DNA from: Actinomycetota bacterium
GTDB lineage: Bacteria > Actinomycetota > Thermoleophilia > UBA2241
Reading direction: 5' to 3'
Assembly: GCA_003132645.1 (NCBI GenBank)
Contig: PKYM01000111.1
Span: 1 to 10,789, forward strand
Length of the DNA: 10,789 bases
Shown: in pieces, positions 4,885-10,789 of the stretch
Numbering within the stretch: position 1 is the first letter of the stretch
How the letters are laid out: each line of letters begins with the position of its first letter
The notes under the pieces: model-generated
Told to the model about the DNA's origin: nothing
Databases searched by the model: none
What the model saw: only the letters and a program-made list of their open reading frames with translations
Program-made: the position numbers and the translations under genes

Positions 4885-5172
4885 CTACGCTGCGGCTGCC
4901 ACCCCGTCGATGCCCGCCGCCAGCTCGATGTCGTTGCGGGTGAGCCCGCCGGCGCTGTGCGTGGTCAGGGTGATCGTCACCTTGTTGTAGCGGATGTCGA
5001 TGTCGGGATGGTGGTTGGCATCCTCGGCCATCTCCGCCACGGCGTTCACGAAGTCGATCGCCCGGGCGAAGTCGCGCAGCAGGAACGTGCGCGTGATCGC
5101 CTCGCCTTTCGCCTGCCAGTCGCTCAAGTGTTCGAGGGCGTCGTCGCGCTGCTGGTCGCTCAGCTTGTCCAT
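4885..5172 (-). CDS. Pterin-4a-carbinolamine dehydratase (4a-hydroxytetrahydrobiopterin dehydratase), 95 aa
   Basis: This enzyme dehydrates 4a-hydroxytetrahydropterin to quinonoid dihydropterin, recycling the pterin cofactor of aromatic amino acid hydroxylases; some bacterial members have other roles in pterin chemistry. The family signature is clear. The active-site histidines His54 and His55 are in ANHHPDIDIRYNKVTITL, and His72 is in TTHSAGGLT. The length of 95 aa is standard. The start ATG 5172 has a GGAGG-rich ribosome binding site a few bases upstream. It is the last chromosomal protein gene before the tRNA and is separated from smpB by 103 bp, so it may have its own promoter, though I could not identify a convincing one. 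No hydroxylase gene is in the window. Confidence 0.95.
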   Translation of the reverse strand: MDKLSDQQRDDALEHLSDWQAKGEAITRTFLLRDFARAIDFVNAVAEMAEDANHHPDIDIRYNKVTITLTTHSAGGLTRNDIELAAGIDGVAAAA

Positions 5173-5275
5173 GTCTCCCTCCGGCCCCGGCTTGCCGAAC
5201 GCGTGCGTCAGAGAGATAGCCGCAAGGACGGGCTTTTAATCCGGTTGAGAGTGAGTGGCCGCTCGGCGAACCGGC

Positions 5276-5752
5276 CTAGCGGTCGTCGTCGCGCTGGCGC
5301 AGGGCGCGCTGCACGTCGCGGGCGGCATCGCGGGTCGCCATGTCGGCCCGCTTGTCGTACTGCTTCTTGCCACGCGCCAGGCCGATCTCGACCTTCACCC
5401 GGCTGCCGCGAAAGTACATGCGGGTCGGCACCAGCGTGTAGCCCTTCTCGAAGATCTTTTGCTCGAGGCGGCCGATCTCGTTGGCGTGCAGGAGCAGCTT
5501 GCGGGGCCGCAAGGGGTCGTGGTTTGCGGTGTTGCCCATCTCGTAGGGACTGATGTGGACGCCCATGAGAAAGACCTCGCCGCCGCGCACCTCGGCGTAG
5601 CTGTCGCGCAGGTTGACGCGGCCCTCGCGCAGCGACTTGACCTCGGTGCCGACCAGCACGATGCCGGCTTCGAAGCGGTCCTCCACGAAGAAGTCGTGAA
5701 AGGCCTTGCGATTGCCGGCGATCTGACGGGTGTCGTCTGTCTCTTTAGGCAT
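5276..5752 (-). CDS. smpB: SsrA-binding protein SmpB (158 aa)
   Basis: SmpB binds tmRNA and delivers it to stalled ribosomes for trans-translation. The typical beta-barrel motifs are present: NRKAFHDFFVEDRFEAGIVL, GTEVKSLREGRVNL, and ANHDPLRPRKLLLH with the conserved P-x-R-x-R-K-L-L element. So is the basic C-terminal tail, GKKQYDKRADMATRD, that enters the mRNA channel. The start ATG 5752 gives the usual family length; a longer in-frame reading to 5959 lies inside rnr and is rejected. It begins 28 bp after the rnr stop, so the two are probably co-transcribed, a common pairing because RNase R degrades mRNAs released by trans-translation. No good ribosome binding site is visible. ssrA itself is not in the window. 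Confidence 0.97.
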   Translation of the reverse strand: MPKETDDTRQIAGNRKAFHDFFVEDRFEAGIVLVGTEVKSLREGRVNLRDSYAEVRGGEVFLMGVHISPYEMGNTANHDPLRPRKLLLHANEIGRLEQKIFEKGYTLVPTRMYFRGSRVKVEIGLARGKKQYDKRADMATRDAARDVQRALRQRDDDR

Positions 5753-5780
5753 GATGGTCCACTTTGGTCGGGGAGCTACC

Positions 5781-7742
5781 TTACCGCGATTTGCGCTTGC
5801 CGGTCGAGGAGCGCGGCGGCGGCCGGCGCGGTCCGTGAGCCGAGGTGGCGGCGCCCGGGCGGCGGGCGGCGGGACGCAGGCGCGGCCGCCCGCGGCGGTC
5901 TTGGTCTTCGACGTCGGCCCTCGACCCCACCGGCAGCAGGTCGACCTTGCCGGCCACACGATCGACGCGCACGACGCGCACGCGCAGGCCGTCGCCGAGC
6001 CGGTAGCGACGCCCGGTCTTGGCGCCCACGAGCGCCGTGGCGAAGCGACTCTCGCTGACGTACTCGTCGCTCAGGTGGCGCACCGGGATGAAGCCCTCGA
6101 AGGAGTCGCCGAAGTGCACGAAGGCGCCGGCCCCGATCAGGCCCACGATCTCGCCGGCGAACTCGCTCTCCCAGCCATCCTCGTGAAGGCGGCGCTCCAG
6201 CAGGAAGGCGAGCGCGATGTCGTCGGCCTTGAGCTCGATCTTGGCGATCGTGCGTTCCATGGTCGAGCAGTGCGCGGCGACGTCGTAGAGCTCGCCGGGT
6301 GCGAGCTCGCGGCCGTCGTCGCCGAGCTGGGCGAGCAGCGCCCGGTGCACGACGAGATCGGGATAGCGGCGGATCGGCGAGGTGAAGTGCAGGTAGCCCG
6401 TGCTCGCCAGACCGAAGTGGCCGAGGTTCTCGGGATCGTAACGGGCCTGCTTGAGCGAGCGCAGCAGGAGCTGCGAAAAGGCGAGGCGGCCGCGGTGCTC
6501 GCGGGCGCTCAGTTTGGGCAGCGTCTCCGAAAGCCGCCGCAGGGCGGCGGCGATGTCGGCGGCGCGCGCCTTCTGGCCACCCGGAAACGGCGGCGTCGGC
6601 ACATCCAACTCTTCCATCGCGTCGAGCAGCGCCTCGGTGGCCGCCGGTTCGGGCGGCTCGTGGACGCGATAGACGGCCCGCGCGTGGCGGCCGGCGAGGA
6701 ACTGGGCGACCGCCTCGTTGGCCGCCAGCATGAACTCCTCGACCAGGCTGTGCGAGGGGCTCTCGAGGCGTTCTTCGGCAGCCACGAGCTCGCCACGTGC
6801 ATCGAAGCGGTACTCGGGCTCGAAGGAGCCGATCTGCAGGGCGCCGCGCGCGAAGCGCGCGGCGCGCAGCTTGCCGGAAAGCTCGGCAGCCAGGCGCAGG
6901 TGAGCGTGCAGCGCCTCGCCGCCGGGCGGCGCCGTGGCCGCCGGCGCCGTGGCCGCCGGCGTGCCGACCGGCGCCGCGCCGGCCAGCACGCCGTCGACCG
7001 CGCCGTAGGTCAGGCGGCGGTCGCTGCGGATGGTCGAGCGGTAGAAGGCGACCGACGTGCGCCGGCCCTCGGCGTCGAAGGTGAGCTCGACTGAGACCGT
7101 CTTGCGCTCCGCGCCCTCGACGAGGCTGCAGACGCCCGACGAGAGCTCGGCCGGCAGCATGGGCTCAGCCCACAGCGGCAGGTAGAGGCTGGCCGTGCGG
7201 CGCCGCGCCTCGGCGTCGATCGCGCCGTCGGGGTCGACCCAGAACGACACGTCGGCGATGTGCACCCAGGCCCGGTAGCCGGAGCCCTCGGCGCGCACCG
7301 AGATCGCGTCGTCGAAGTCGCGAGCCGTGTCGGGATCGATAGTGAAGGTGGGCAGGTCGGTCAGATCGCGGCGCTCGCGGCCGGCGCTGCGCTCGCGAGC
7401 GGGGCGGTCGCGGCCAGCGGGCTCGCGGTCGGCGTGCGCGGCCACCGCCGCCGCCTCCTCGGCGACCTCGGCCGGGAACTGCCGGCTCACGCCGCGGGCG
7501 TACTCGAGCGCCTTGAGCACCGCCGAGAGGTCGCACGTGGTGCCCAGCACCTCGGTGATGTGCATGCGGTTGCCTTTGGCCGGCACCGCCAGGACGATCT
7601 CGTCGACGTGCGGCGCGCGGCCGCCGCGGGACACGAGATAGCTGCGCTCGTCGCCGAACAGCGGCTCGAGCGACCAGAACTTGCCCCAGTGCGTCACGCG
7701 GGCGGCGAGCAGCGCCGGCGGCGGGCTCGGCAGGCGCCTCAC
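5781..7742 (-). CDS. rnr: Ribonuclease R / RNB-family 3'-5' exoribonuclease (653 aa, short N-terminus)
   Basis: This processive 3'-5' exoribonuclease degrades structured RNA. The RNB domain runs from about residue 126 to 465. Catalytic aspartates are in TIDPDTARDFDDAISV (Asp136, 142, 144 and 145), and conserved arginines are in FTSPIRRYPDLVVHR. An S1 domain (about 526-604, with AFVHFGDSFEGFIPVRHLS) and a 45-residue Arg/Pro-rich basic tail follow. The N-terminus is only about 125 residues, so the first cold-shock domain and N-terminal helix-turn-helix of E. coli RNase R are absent; I recall such short forms in Thermoleophilia. An insert at about 255-275 contains a perfect 15-bp tandem duplication (6931-6960, AATAP twice). 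The start is GTG 7742, since an in-frame stop lies just upstream; the start at Val16 is possible. It begins 30 bp after the protease gene. Confidence 0.94.
   Translation of the reverse strand: MRRLPSPPPALLAARVTHWGKFWSLEPLFGDERSYLVSRGGRAPHVDEIVLAVPAKGNRMHITEVLGTTCDLSAVLKALEYARGVSRQFPAEVAEEAAAVAAHADREPAGRDRPARERSAGRERRDLTDLPTFTIDPDTARDFDDAISVRAEGSGYRAWVHIADVSFWVDPDGAIDAEARRRTASLYLPLWAEPMLPAELSSGVCSLVEGAERKTVSVELTFDAEGRRTSVAFYRSTIRSDRRLTYGAVDGVLAGAAPVGTPAATAPAATAPPGGEALHAHLRLAAELSGKLRAARFARGALQIGSFEPEYRFDARGELVAAEERLESPSHSLVEEFMLAANEAVAQFLAGRHARAVYRVHEPPEPAATEALLDAMEELDVPTPPFPGGQKARAADIAAALRRLSETLPKLSAREHRGRLAFSQLLLRSLKQARYDPENLGHFGLASTGYLHFTSPIRRYPDLVVHRALLAQLGDDGRELAPGELYDVAAHCSTMERTIAKIELKADDIALAFLLERRLHEDGWESEFAGEIVGLIGAGAFVHFGDSFEGFIPVRHLSDEYVSESRFATALVGAKTGRRYRLGDGLRVRVVRVDRVAGKVDLLPVGSRADVEDQDRRGRPRLRPAARRPGAATSAHGPRRPPPRSSTGKRKSR
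6931..6960. repeat. Perfect 15-bp tandem duplication inside rnr
   Basis: The unit GCCGTGGCCGCCGGC occurs twice in tandem (6931-6945 and 6946-6960). It adds five residues in frame, within an Ala/Pro/Thr-rich insert of the RNB domain. It looks like a recent slippage event in a tolerant loop and may vary between strains. Confidence 0.85.
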
Positions 7743-7772
7743 GAGCGGGCCAAGGCAGCCGGGCGCGTCACC

Positions 7773-8933
7773 CTAGCGGCCTCTGACGAGATACTGCAGC
7801 GCCCGGTCCAGCGCCTCGTCGCGCCGGGTCTTGGGATTGTCGAGAGCGCGCACGTCGGGCGTTATGCCCTTGTGGTTGATGTCGCGCCCGTTCGGGGTGA
7901 GATAGCCGGCGATCGTCAGGTGCAGGTTGGCGCCGCCGGCCATCGGGAAGTTCGCCTGCGCGACTCCCTTGCCGAACGTGCGCGTGCCGACGACCGTTGC
8001 CCGGTGGTGATCCTGCAGCGCTCCGGTGGTGATCTCGGAGGCGCTCGCCGACCAGTGGTTGACCAGCACGGCGAGCGGCAGTGAGGTCGCGGGGTGGCCG
8101 GAGGCACGGTACACGAAGGTGGGCTCGTGCAGGCCGTGCGTCGAGACCACGACGCCGCCCGCCAGAAAGTCGCTCGAGACGTCGCGGGCCTCGTCGATGT
8201 AGCCTCCCAGGTCGTAGCGCAGATCGAGCACGAAGGCCTGAGCGCCCCTGGCCTGCAGGCGGCGCACGTCGTTGCGGACGGTCGTCCCCACGCCCTGGGA
8301 GAAGTTCTGCAGATAGATGTAGCCGATGGTCTTGCCGCCGCGGTGCAGGAGCTTCGTGGCGGTCTCCGGCGTGGCGATGCGGCGCCGGGTCAGTGTGACG
8401 GTGCGCACGCCGCTTTTGCCGGCGGCGCGCACGCCGAGGGTGACCTTGGTGCCGTTCGGGCCTTTGATGCGAGCAGCCGCGGTGACGGCCGACTCACCGG
8501 CCACCGGCGTGCCGTCGATCGACACGATCCGGTCGCCGGGGGCGATGCCCGCGGCCTTGGCCGGCGAGCCGGCGAAGACCTGCGTCACAAGCAGCGCTCC
8601 GGCGCGCTTATCGAAGGCGGCGCCGATCCCCGAGTAGCTGCCCGACAGCGAATCGGCCAGCGCCTGGCTCTGACGGGCCGTGAGGTACACGGTGTAGGGA
8701 TCGTGCAGCGATTTGATCGTGCCGGCGACGCCCGCCGCCGCAAGGCTCGCCGGGTCCACCTTCTTGTAGTAGTGCGCCTCGATCTCGGCGATCACCTGGG
8801 CATCGAGGCTGGCGGCGGCGCTCGTGGCGTGGCCATTGTTCGTGGCGCCGCGCAAGGTGTAGCCGGCGACGAACGCGGCGCCCATGGCAAGTACGACGAG
8901 GAGAGCGGCAAGGATGACAAGGAACGGACGCAT
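7773..8933 (-). CDS. S41-family C-terminal processing peptidase (CtpA/Prc type), membrane-anchored, 386 aa
   Basis: This serine protease cleaves substrates near their C-terminus outside the membrane. Residues 4-24 form a signal anchor. A PDZ domain spans about 95-185 (YSGIGAAF, then AGSPAKAAGIAPGDRIVSIDG). The S41 core follows: LDLRYDLGGYIDEA, then VNHWSASASEI with the probable nucleophile Ser297, and TFGKG with the general base Lys322. The Ser-Lys spacing of 25 matches the family dyad. The common 'NNPGG' element reads YDLGG here, which keeps the double Gly. The start is ATG 8933; no strong ribosome binding site is seen, and another ATG at 8943 is in a different frame. It lies 70 bp after ftsX, an arrangement common in actinobacterial and firmicute division clusters, so its substrates may include division or cell-wall proteins. 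Confidence 0.95.
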   Translation of the reverse strand: MRPFLVILAALLVVLAMGAAFVAGYTLRGATNNGHATSAAASLDAQVIAEIEAHYYKKVDPASLAAAGVAGTIKSLHDPYTVYLTARQSQALADSLSGSYSGIGAAFDKRAGALLVTQVFAGSPAKAAGIAPGDRIVSIDGTPVAGESAVTAAARIKGPNGTKVTLGVRAAGKSGVRTVTLTRRRIATPETATKLLHRGGKTIGYIYLQNFSQGVGTTVRNDVRRLQARGAQAFVLDLRYDLGGYIDEARDVSSDFLAGGVVVSTHGLHEPTFVYRASGHPATSLPLAVLVNHWSASASEITTGALQDHHRATVVGTRTFGKGVAQANFPMAGGANLHLTIAGYLTPNGRDINHKGITPDVRALDNPKTRRDEALDRALQYLVRGR

Positions 8934-8950
8934 GGACGACCATGGTAGTC

Positions 8951-8965
8951 CCCCGGCGGCCGGGG
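8951..8965. repeat. GC-rich hairpin in the ftsX-protease gap
   Basis: CCCCGG (8951-8956) and CCGGGG (8960-8965) pair around a three-base loop. The plus strand continues with only TTT, and the minus strand, the direction of the local genes, has no T-tract. It is unlikely to be an intrinsic terminator for this operon. It might affect mRNA processing or relative expression of the protease gene. Confidence 0.35.
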
Positions 8966-9003
8966 TTTCAACCGCGCGCGGCGGCGCGGGGGCGCTCGTC
9001 AGG

Positions 9004-9933
9004 TCAGACGCGCAGGTAGCGGCGCAGCGCCAGGGCGCTGCCCAGGGCGCCGAGCACGGCGCCGGCCAGCACGAGGGTGGGGATCAGGCCGAGCGGCCAG
9101 GGCCCCGACTGCGCAAAGAGCGGGTACTTGATGGGCCGCAGGAAGTCGAGCTTGGACTGATGGATCCAGTTATAGGCGAGCACGTTGGCGCCCCACACGC
9201 CCAGCGCCGCGACGAGCGACCCGACAAGGCCGGTGATGAAGCCTTCGAGAATGAACGGCCAGCGGATGAACCAGCTCGTGGCGCCGACCAGCTGCATGAT
9301 CTCGACCTCGCGACGGCGGGCGAAGATCGACAGCCGCACGGTGGTCGAGGTGAGCAGGATCGCCGCCAGGGCGAACAGCACGGTGACGACCCACATCGCC
9401 TTCTGGACCAGGTCGACGGTGCCCAGCAGGTTGCGCACCGTCTGCTTGGCATAGCTCACCCCGTCGGTCGTCCCGGGGTCGTTGTCGACGTTGGGATCGT
9501 GGAAGAAGAGCTGGGCGACCTGGTCGACCTCGTTGGGGTTCTTGACGAAGATCTTGTACGACGCCGGCAGCGGGTTCGACTCGAGGTTGCTGACGATCTG
9601 CTGGGCGCCCGCGCCGAGCATCTTCTTGAGGTCGGCCAGCGCCTGGGCTTGCGACACGAAGGTAAAGCTCTTTACCTGCGACATGCCGCGGATCTTGGCG
9701 CCGAGCGCGTCGATCGAGCTCTGCTGGGGCGGCGCGCCCTTGATGAAGACCTCGATCTCGACCCTGTTGGTAAGGCTGGTCGTGCCCTCTTTCAGGTTCT
9801 TGTCGGTGACCAGCACGACGCCCAGGATAGCCATGGTGACGACCACGGTAAGGACGCTCGCCATCGTCATCACCCAGTTGCGGCGCAGCGAGTCGAAGGC
9901 CTCTGAGAGAAAGAAGCTAAGTCTCACTGTCAT
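9004..9933 (-). CDS. ftsX: Cell division protein FtsX (309 aa)
   Basis: FtsX is the membrane partner of FtsE and transmits ATP hydrolysis to extracellular peptidoglycan hydrolases at the septum. The topology is typical. A first transmembrane segment at about 22-43 follows the cytosolic start ([19 protein letters not shown]). A large extracellular domain of about 125 residues comes next. Three further hydrophobic segments follow, near 181-200, 228-250 and 283-303. The cytosolic loop [15 protein letters not shown] is the conserved FtsX/MacB coupling-helix motif. Its ATG at 9933 lies inside the end of ftsE (17-base overlap), with a G-rich ribosome binding site, so the two are translationally coupled. 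Length and domain order are normal. Confidence 0.97.
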   Translation of the reverse strand: MTVRLSFFLSEAFDSLRRNWVMTMASVLTVVVTMAILGVVLVTDKNLKEGTTSLTNRVEIEVFIKGAPPQQSSIDALGAKIRGMSQVKSFTFVSQAQALADLKKMLGAGAQQIVSNLESNPLPASYKIFVKNPNEVDQVAQLFFHDPNVDNDPGTTDGVSYAKQTVRNLLGTVDLVQKAMWVVTVLFALAAILLTSTTVRLSIFARRREVEIMQLVGATSWFIRWPFILEGFITGLVGSLVAALGVWGANVLAYNWIHQSKLDFLRPIKYPLFAQSGPWPLGLIPTLVLAGAVLGALGSALALRRYLRV

Positions 9934-10603
9934 ACACCCCCCGGCGCTCGTCGCGCACGAGACGGCCGGCGTCGAGCGCGATCACGCGCCGGCGCGTACG
10001 GTCGACCATCTCGCGGTCGTGGGTGGCGATGACCACGGTGGTGCCGGTGCGGTTGATGCGCAGCAGGAGCTGCATGATGCCGATCGAGGTCTCAGGGTCG
10101 ATGTTGCCGGTGGGCTCGTCGGCCAGCAGCAGCGGAGGGTGGTTGACGAAAGCGCGCGCGACCGAGACCCGCTGCTGCTCGCCGCCCGAGATCTCGTGCG
10201 GCAGGCTGTTGGTCTTGTCGGAGAGCCCGACGAGGTTGAGGATCTCCGGCACCTTGCGGCGGATGGAGCGACGATGCTCGCCGACGACCTCGAGGGCGTA
10301 GGCGACGTTCTCGTAGACGGTCTTGTTGGGCAGCAGCTTGAAGTCCTGAAAGACGCAGCCGATGTTGCGCCGCAGAAGCGGGACCTTGCTGCGCCGCAGG
10401 GTGTGCAGGTTGCGACCGGCGACCAGGATGCGGCCGTCGGTCGGCTCGAGCTGCTTGAGAACGAGCTTGATGAGCGTCGACTTGCCCGACCCCGAGGGTC
10501 CGACCAGAAAGACGAACTCTCCCTTTTCGATGTGGAACGTCGCGTCCTGCATGCCGGCGACGTTCTGGTCGTACATCTTCGTGACGTTCTCGAAAAGGAT
10601 CAC
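9917..10603 (-). CDS. ftsE: Cell division ATP-binding protein FtsE (228 aa)
   Basis: FtsE is the cytosolic ABC ATPase of the FtsEX complex. All ABC motifs are intact: Walker [10 protein letters not shown] (35-43), Q-loop Gln86 in CVFQDFKLL, signature SGGEQQR (from 139), Walker B LLLADEP (158-164, with Glu163 catalytic) and switch His195. [19 protein letters not shown] is typical of FtsE rather than of transport ABC proteins. The start is GTG 10603 (MILFENVTK), the conserved family N-terminus. That GTG overlaps the TGA of a short upstream frame as GTGA. It heads the operon ftsE-ftsX-protease-rnr-smpB, with a promoter at 10673-10701. Confidence 0.98.
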   Translation of the reverse strand: MILFENVTKMYDQNVAGMQDATFHIEKGEFVFLVGPSGSGKSTLIKLVLKQLEPTDGRILVAGRNLHTLRRSKVPLLRRNIGCVFQDFKLLPNKTVYENVAYALEVVGEHRRSIRRKVPEILNLVGLSDKTNSLPHEISGGEQQRVSVARAFVNHPPLLLADEPTGNIDPETSIGIMQLLLRINRTGTTVVIATHDREMVDRTRRRVIALDAGRLVRDERRGVYDSET

Positions 10604-10665
10604 AAGCGTACCCTGGAGGGCCGGATGAGGAGCTGCCGAGATGGCGTGCGGCGGGGTTCAGACAC
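10600..10665 (-). CDS. Possible 21-codon leader peptide upstream of ftsE
   Basis: A frame starting with GTG at 10665 encodes 21 residues rich in Arg, Pro, Ser and Leu ([13 protein letters not shown]...) and ends in TGA at 10600-10602, overlapping the ftsE GTG start as GTGA. The ftsE promoter predicts transcription beginning at 10665-10666, so this GTG would be the 5' end of a leaderless transcript. Coupling from a leaderless leader would explain the weak ribosome binding site of ftsE. Against it, the same frame stays open up to the window edge, which is common by chance in GC-rich DNA, and no homolog is known to me. Confidence 0.33.
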   Translation of the reverse strand: MSEPRRTPSRQLLIRPSRVRL

Positions 10666-10672
10666 AGTGGGC

Positions 10673-10701
10673 ACTATAGGCTCCAGTCCGGGCAAGTTCA
10701 A
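10673..10701 (-). promoter_or_regulatory. Predicted promoter of the ftsE operon (TTGAAC-17-TATAGT)
   Basis: On the minus strand, TTGAAC (complement of 10696-10701) and TATAGT (complement of 10673-10678) are separated by exactly 17 bp and match the primary sigma factor consensus well. The predicted start is at 10665-10666, about 62 bases before the ftsE GTG. The area is less G+C-rich than its surroundings. The remaining upstream sequence, 10702-10789, shows no recognisable gene or the prfB 3' end often found before ftsE. Confidence 0.7.
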
Positions 10702-10789
10702 CCTGAGACGTCCCGAAACAGATACTACGAGCCTCGCCAAACCCCTGCACATCTGGCAGGCCGACACGGCGCCGCCCGGACCCGTCGGG

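Noticed and set aside
5173..5275. tRNA-like look of the smpB-dehydratase gap (GCCGAGCGGCC on the minus strand, CTTTTAAT on the plus)
   Set aside because: No acceptor stem, T-arm or consistent cloverleaf can be drawn on either strand.
5257..5276. GGCCG/CGGCC hairpin just after smpB as a terminator
   Set aside because: The stem is only 5 bp, the loop is 10 bases and no T-tract follows in the direction of transcription.
5730..7094. Long plus-strand frame (454 codons) opposite rnr
   Set aside because: It mirrors the codon periodicity of rnr and smpB and has no recognisable domain or ribosome binding site.
10702..10789. 3' end of a prfB gene before ftsE, or a longer open frame to the window edge
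   Set aside because: None of the three minus-strand frames resembles the RF2 C-terminus; open frames of this length are expected by chance in GC-rich DNA.

Overview
This window joins the end of an integrated mobile element (left, about 1-4770) to a conserved chromosomal block (right, about 4770-10789). The DNA is G+C-rich and codons mostly end in G or C. The gene order ftsE-ftsX-S41 peptidase-rnr-smpB, an RNase R with a short N-terminus, and leaderless-type promoters point to a high-GC actinobacterial lineage. The RNase R type suggests Thermoleophilia, but that placement is inference from remembered families, not a search.

Left part. A tyrosine recombinase (3433-4665, + strand) ends about 105 bp before the 3' end of a tRNA-Arg(CCG) gene (4770-4846, - strand), so the element sits in that tRNA. 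The second attachment copy is not in the window, so the element continues past position 1. A divergent control region (about 2684-2825) separates two operons. Rightward are a 203-aa protein with a C-terminal helix-turn-helix and the integrase. Leftward are a XRE-type regulator, an AlpA/excisionase-type protein, a D5/SF3 replicative helicase of the phage-plasmid primase family, an unrecognised 163-aa protein, and a fifth gene cut by the window edge. All four leftward junctions, and the rightward one, are exact 4-base start/stop overlaps. Both promoters have TTGACW-17 bp-TACCKT architecture, and a 12-bp direct repeat touches each -35 box. The 3' end of the helicase gene carries a perfect 18-bp inverted repeat made of duplicated GGTGGCAC units around a roughly 48% G+C spacer, a candidate replication origin. 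This layout resembles phage-inducible chromosomal islands (SaPI-like satellites), but no packaging or capsid-interference gene is visible, so a plasmid-like integrative element or prophage end is also possible.

Right part. On the minus strand run ftsE and ftsX (ABC-type regulators of peptidoglycan hydrolysis at division), a membrane-anchored S41 C-terminal processing protease, RNase R, SmpB (trans-translation) and, after about 100 bp, a pterin-4a-carbinolamine dehydratase, then tRNA-Arg. A good promoter (TTGAAC-17-TATAGT) precedes ftsE. Its predicted start point coincides with a GTG opening a 21-codon frame that overlaps the ftsE GTG start by four bases, a possible leaderless leader peptide.

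No rRNA, CRISPR array, insertion sequence or toxin-antitoxin pair was seen. There is no gene-free stretch longer than 300 bases.
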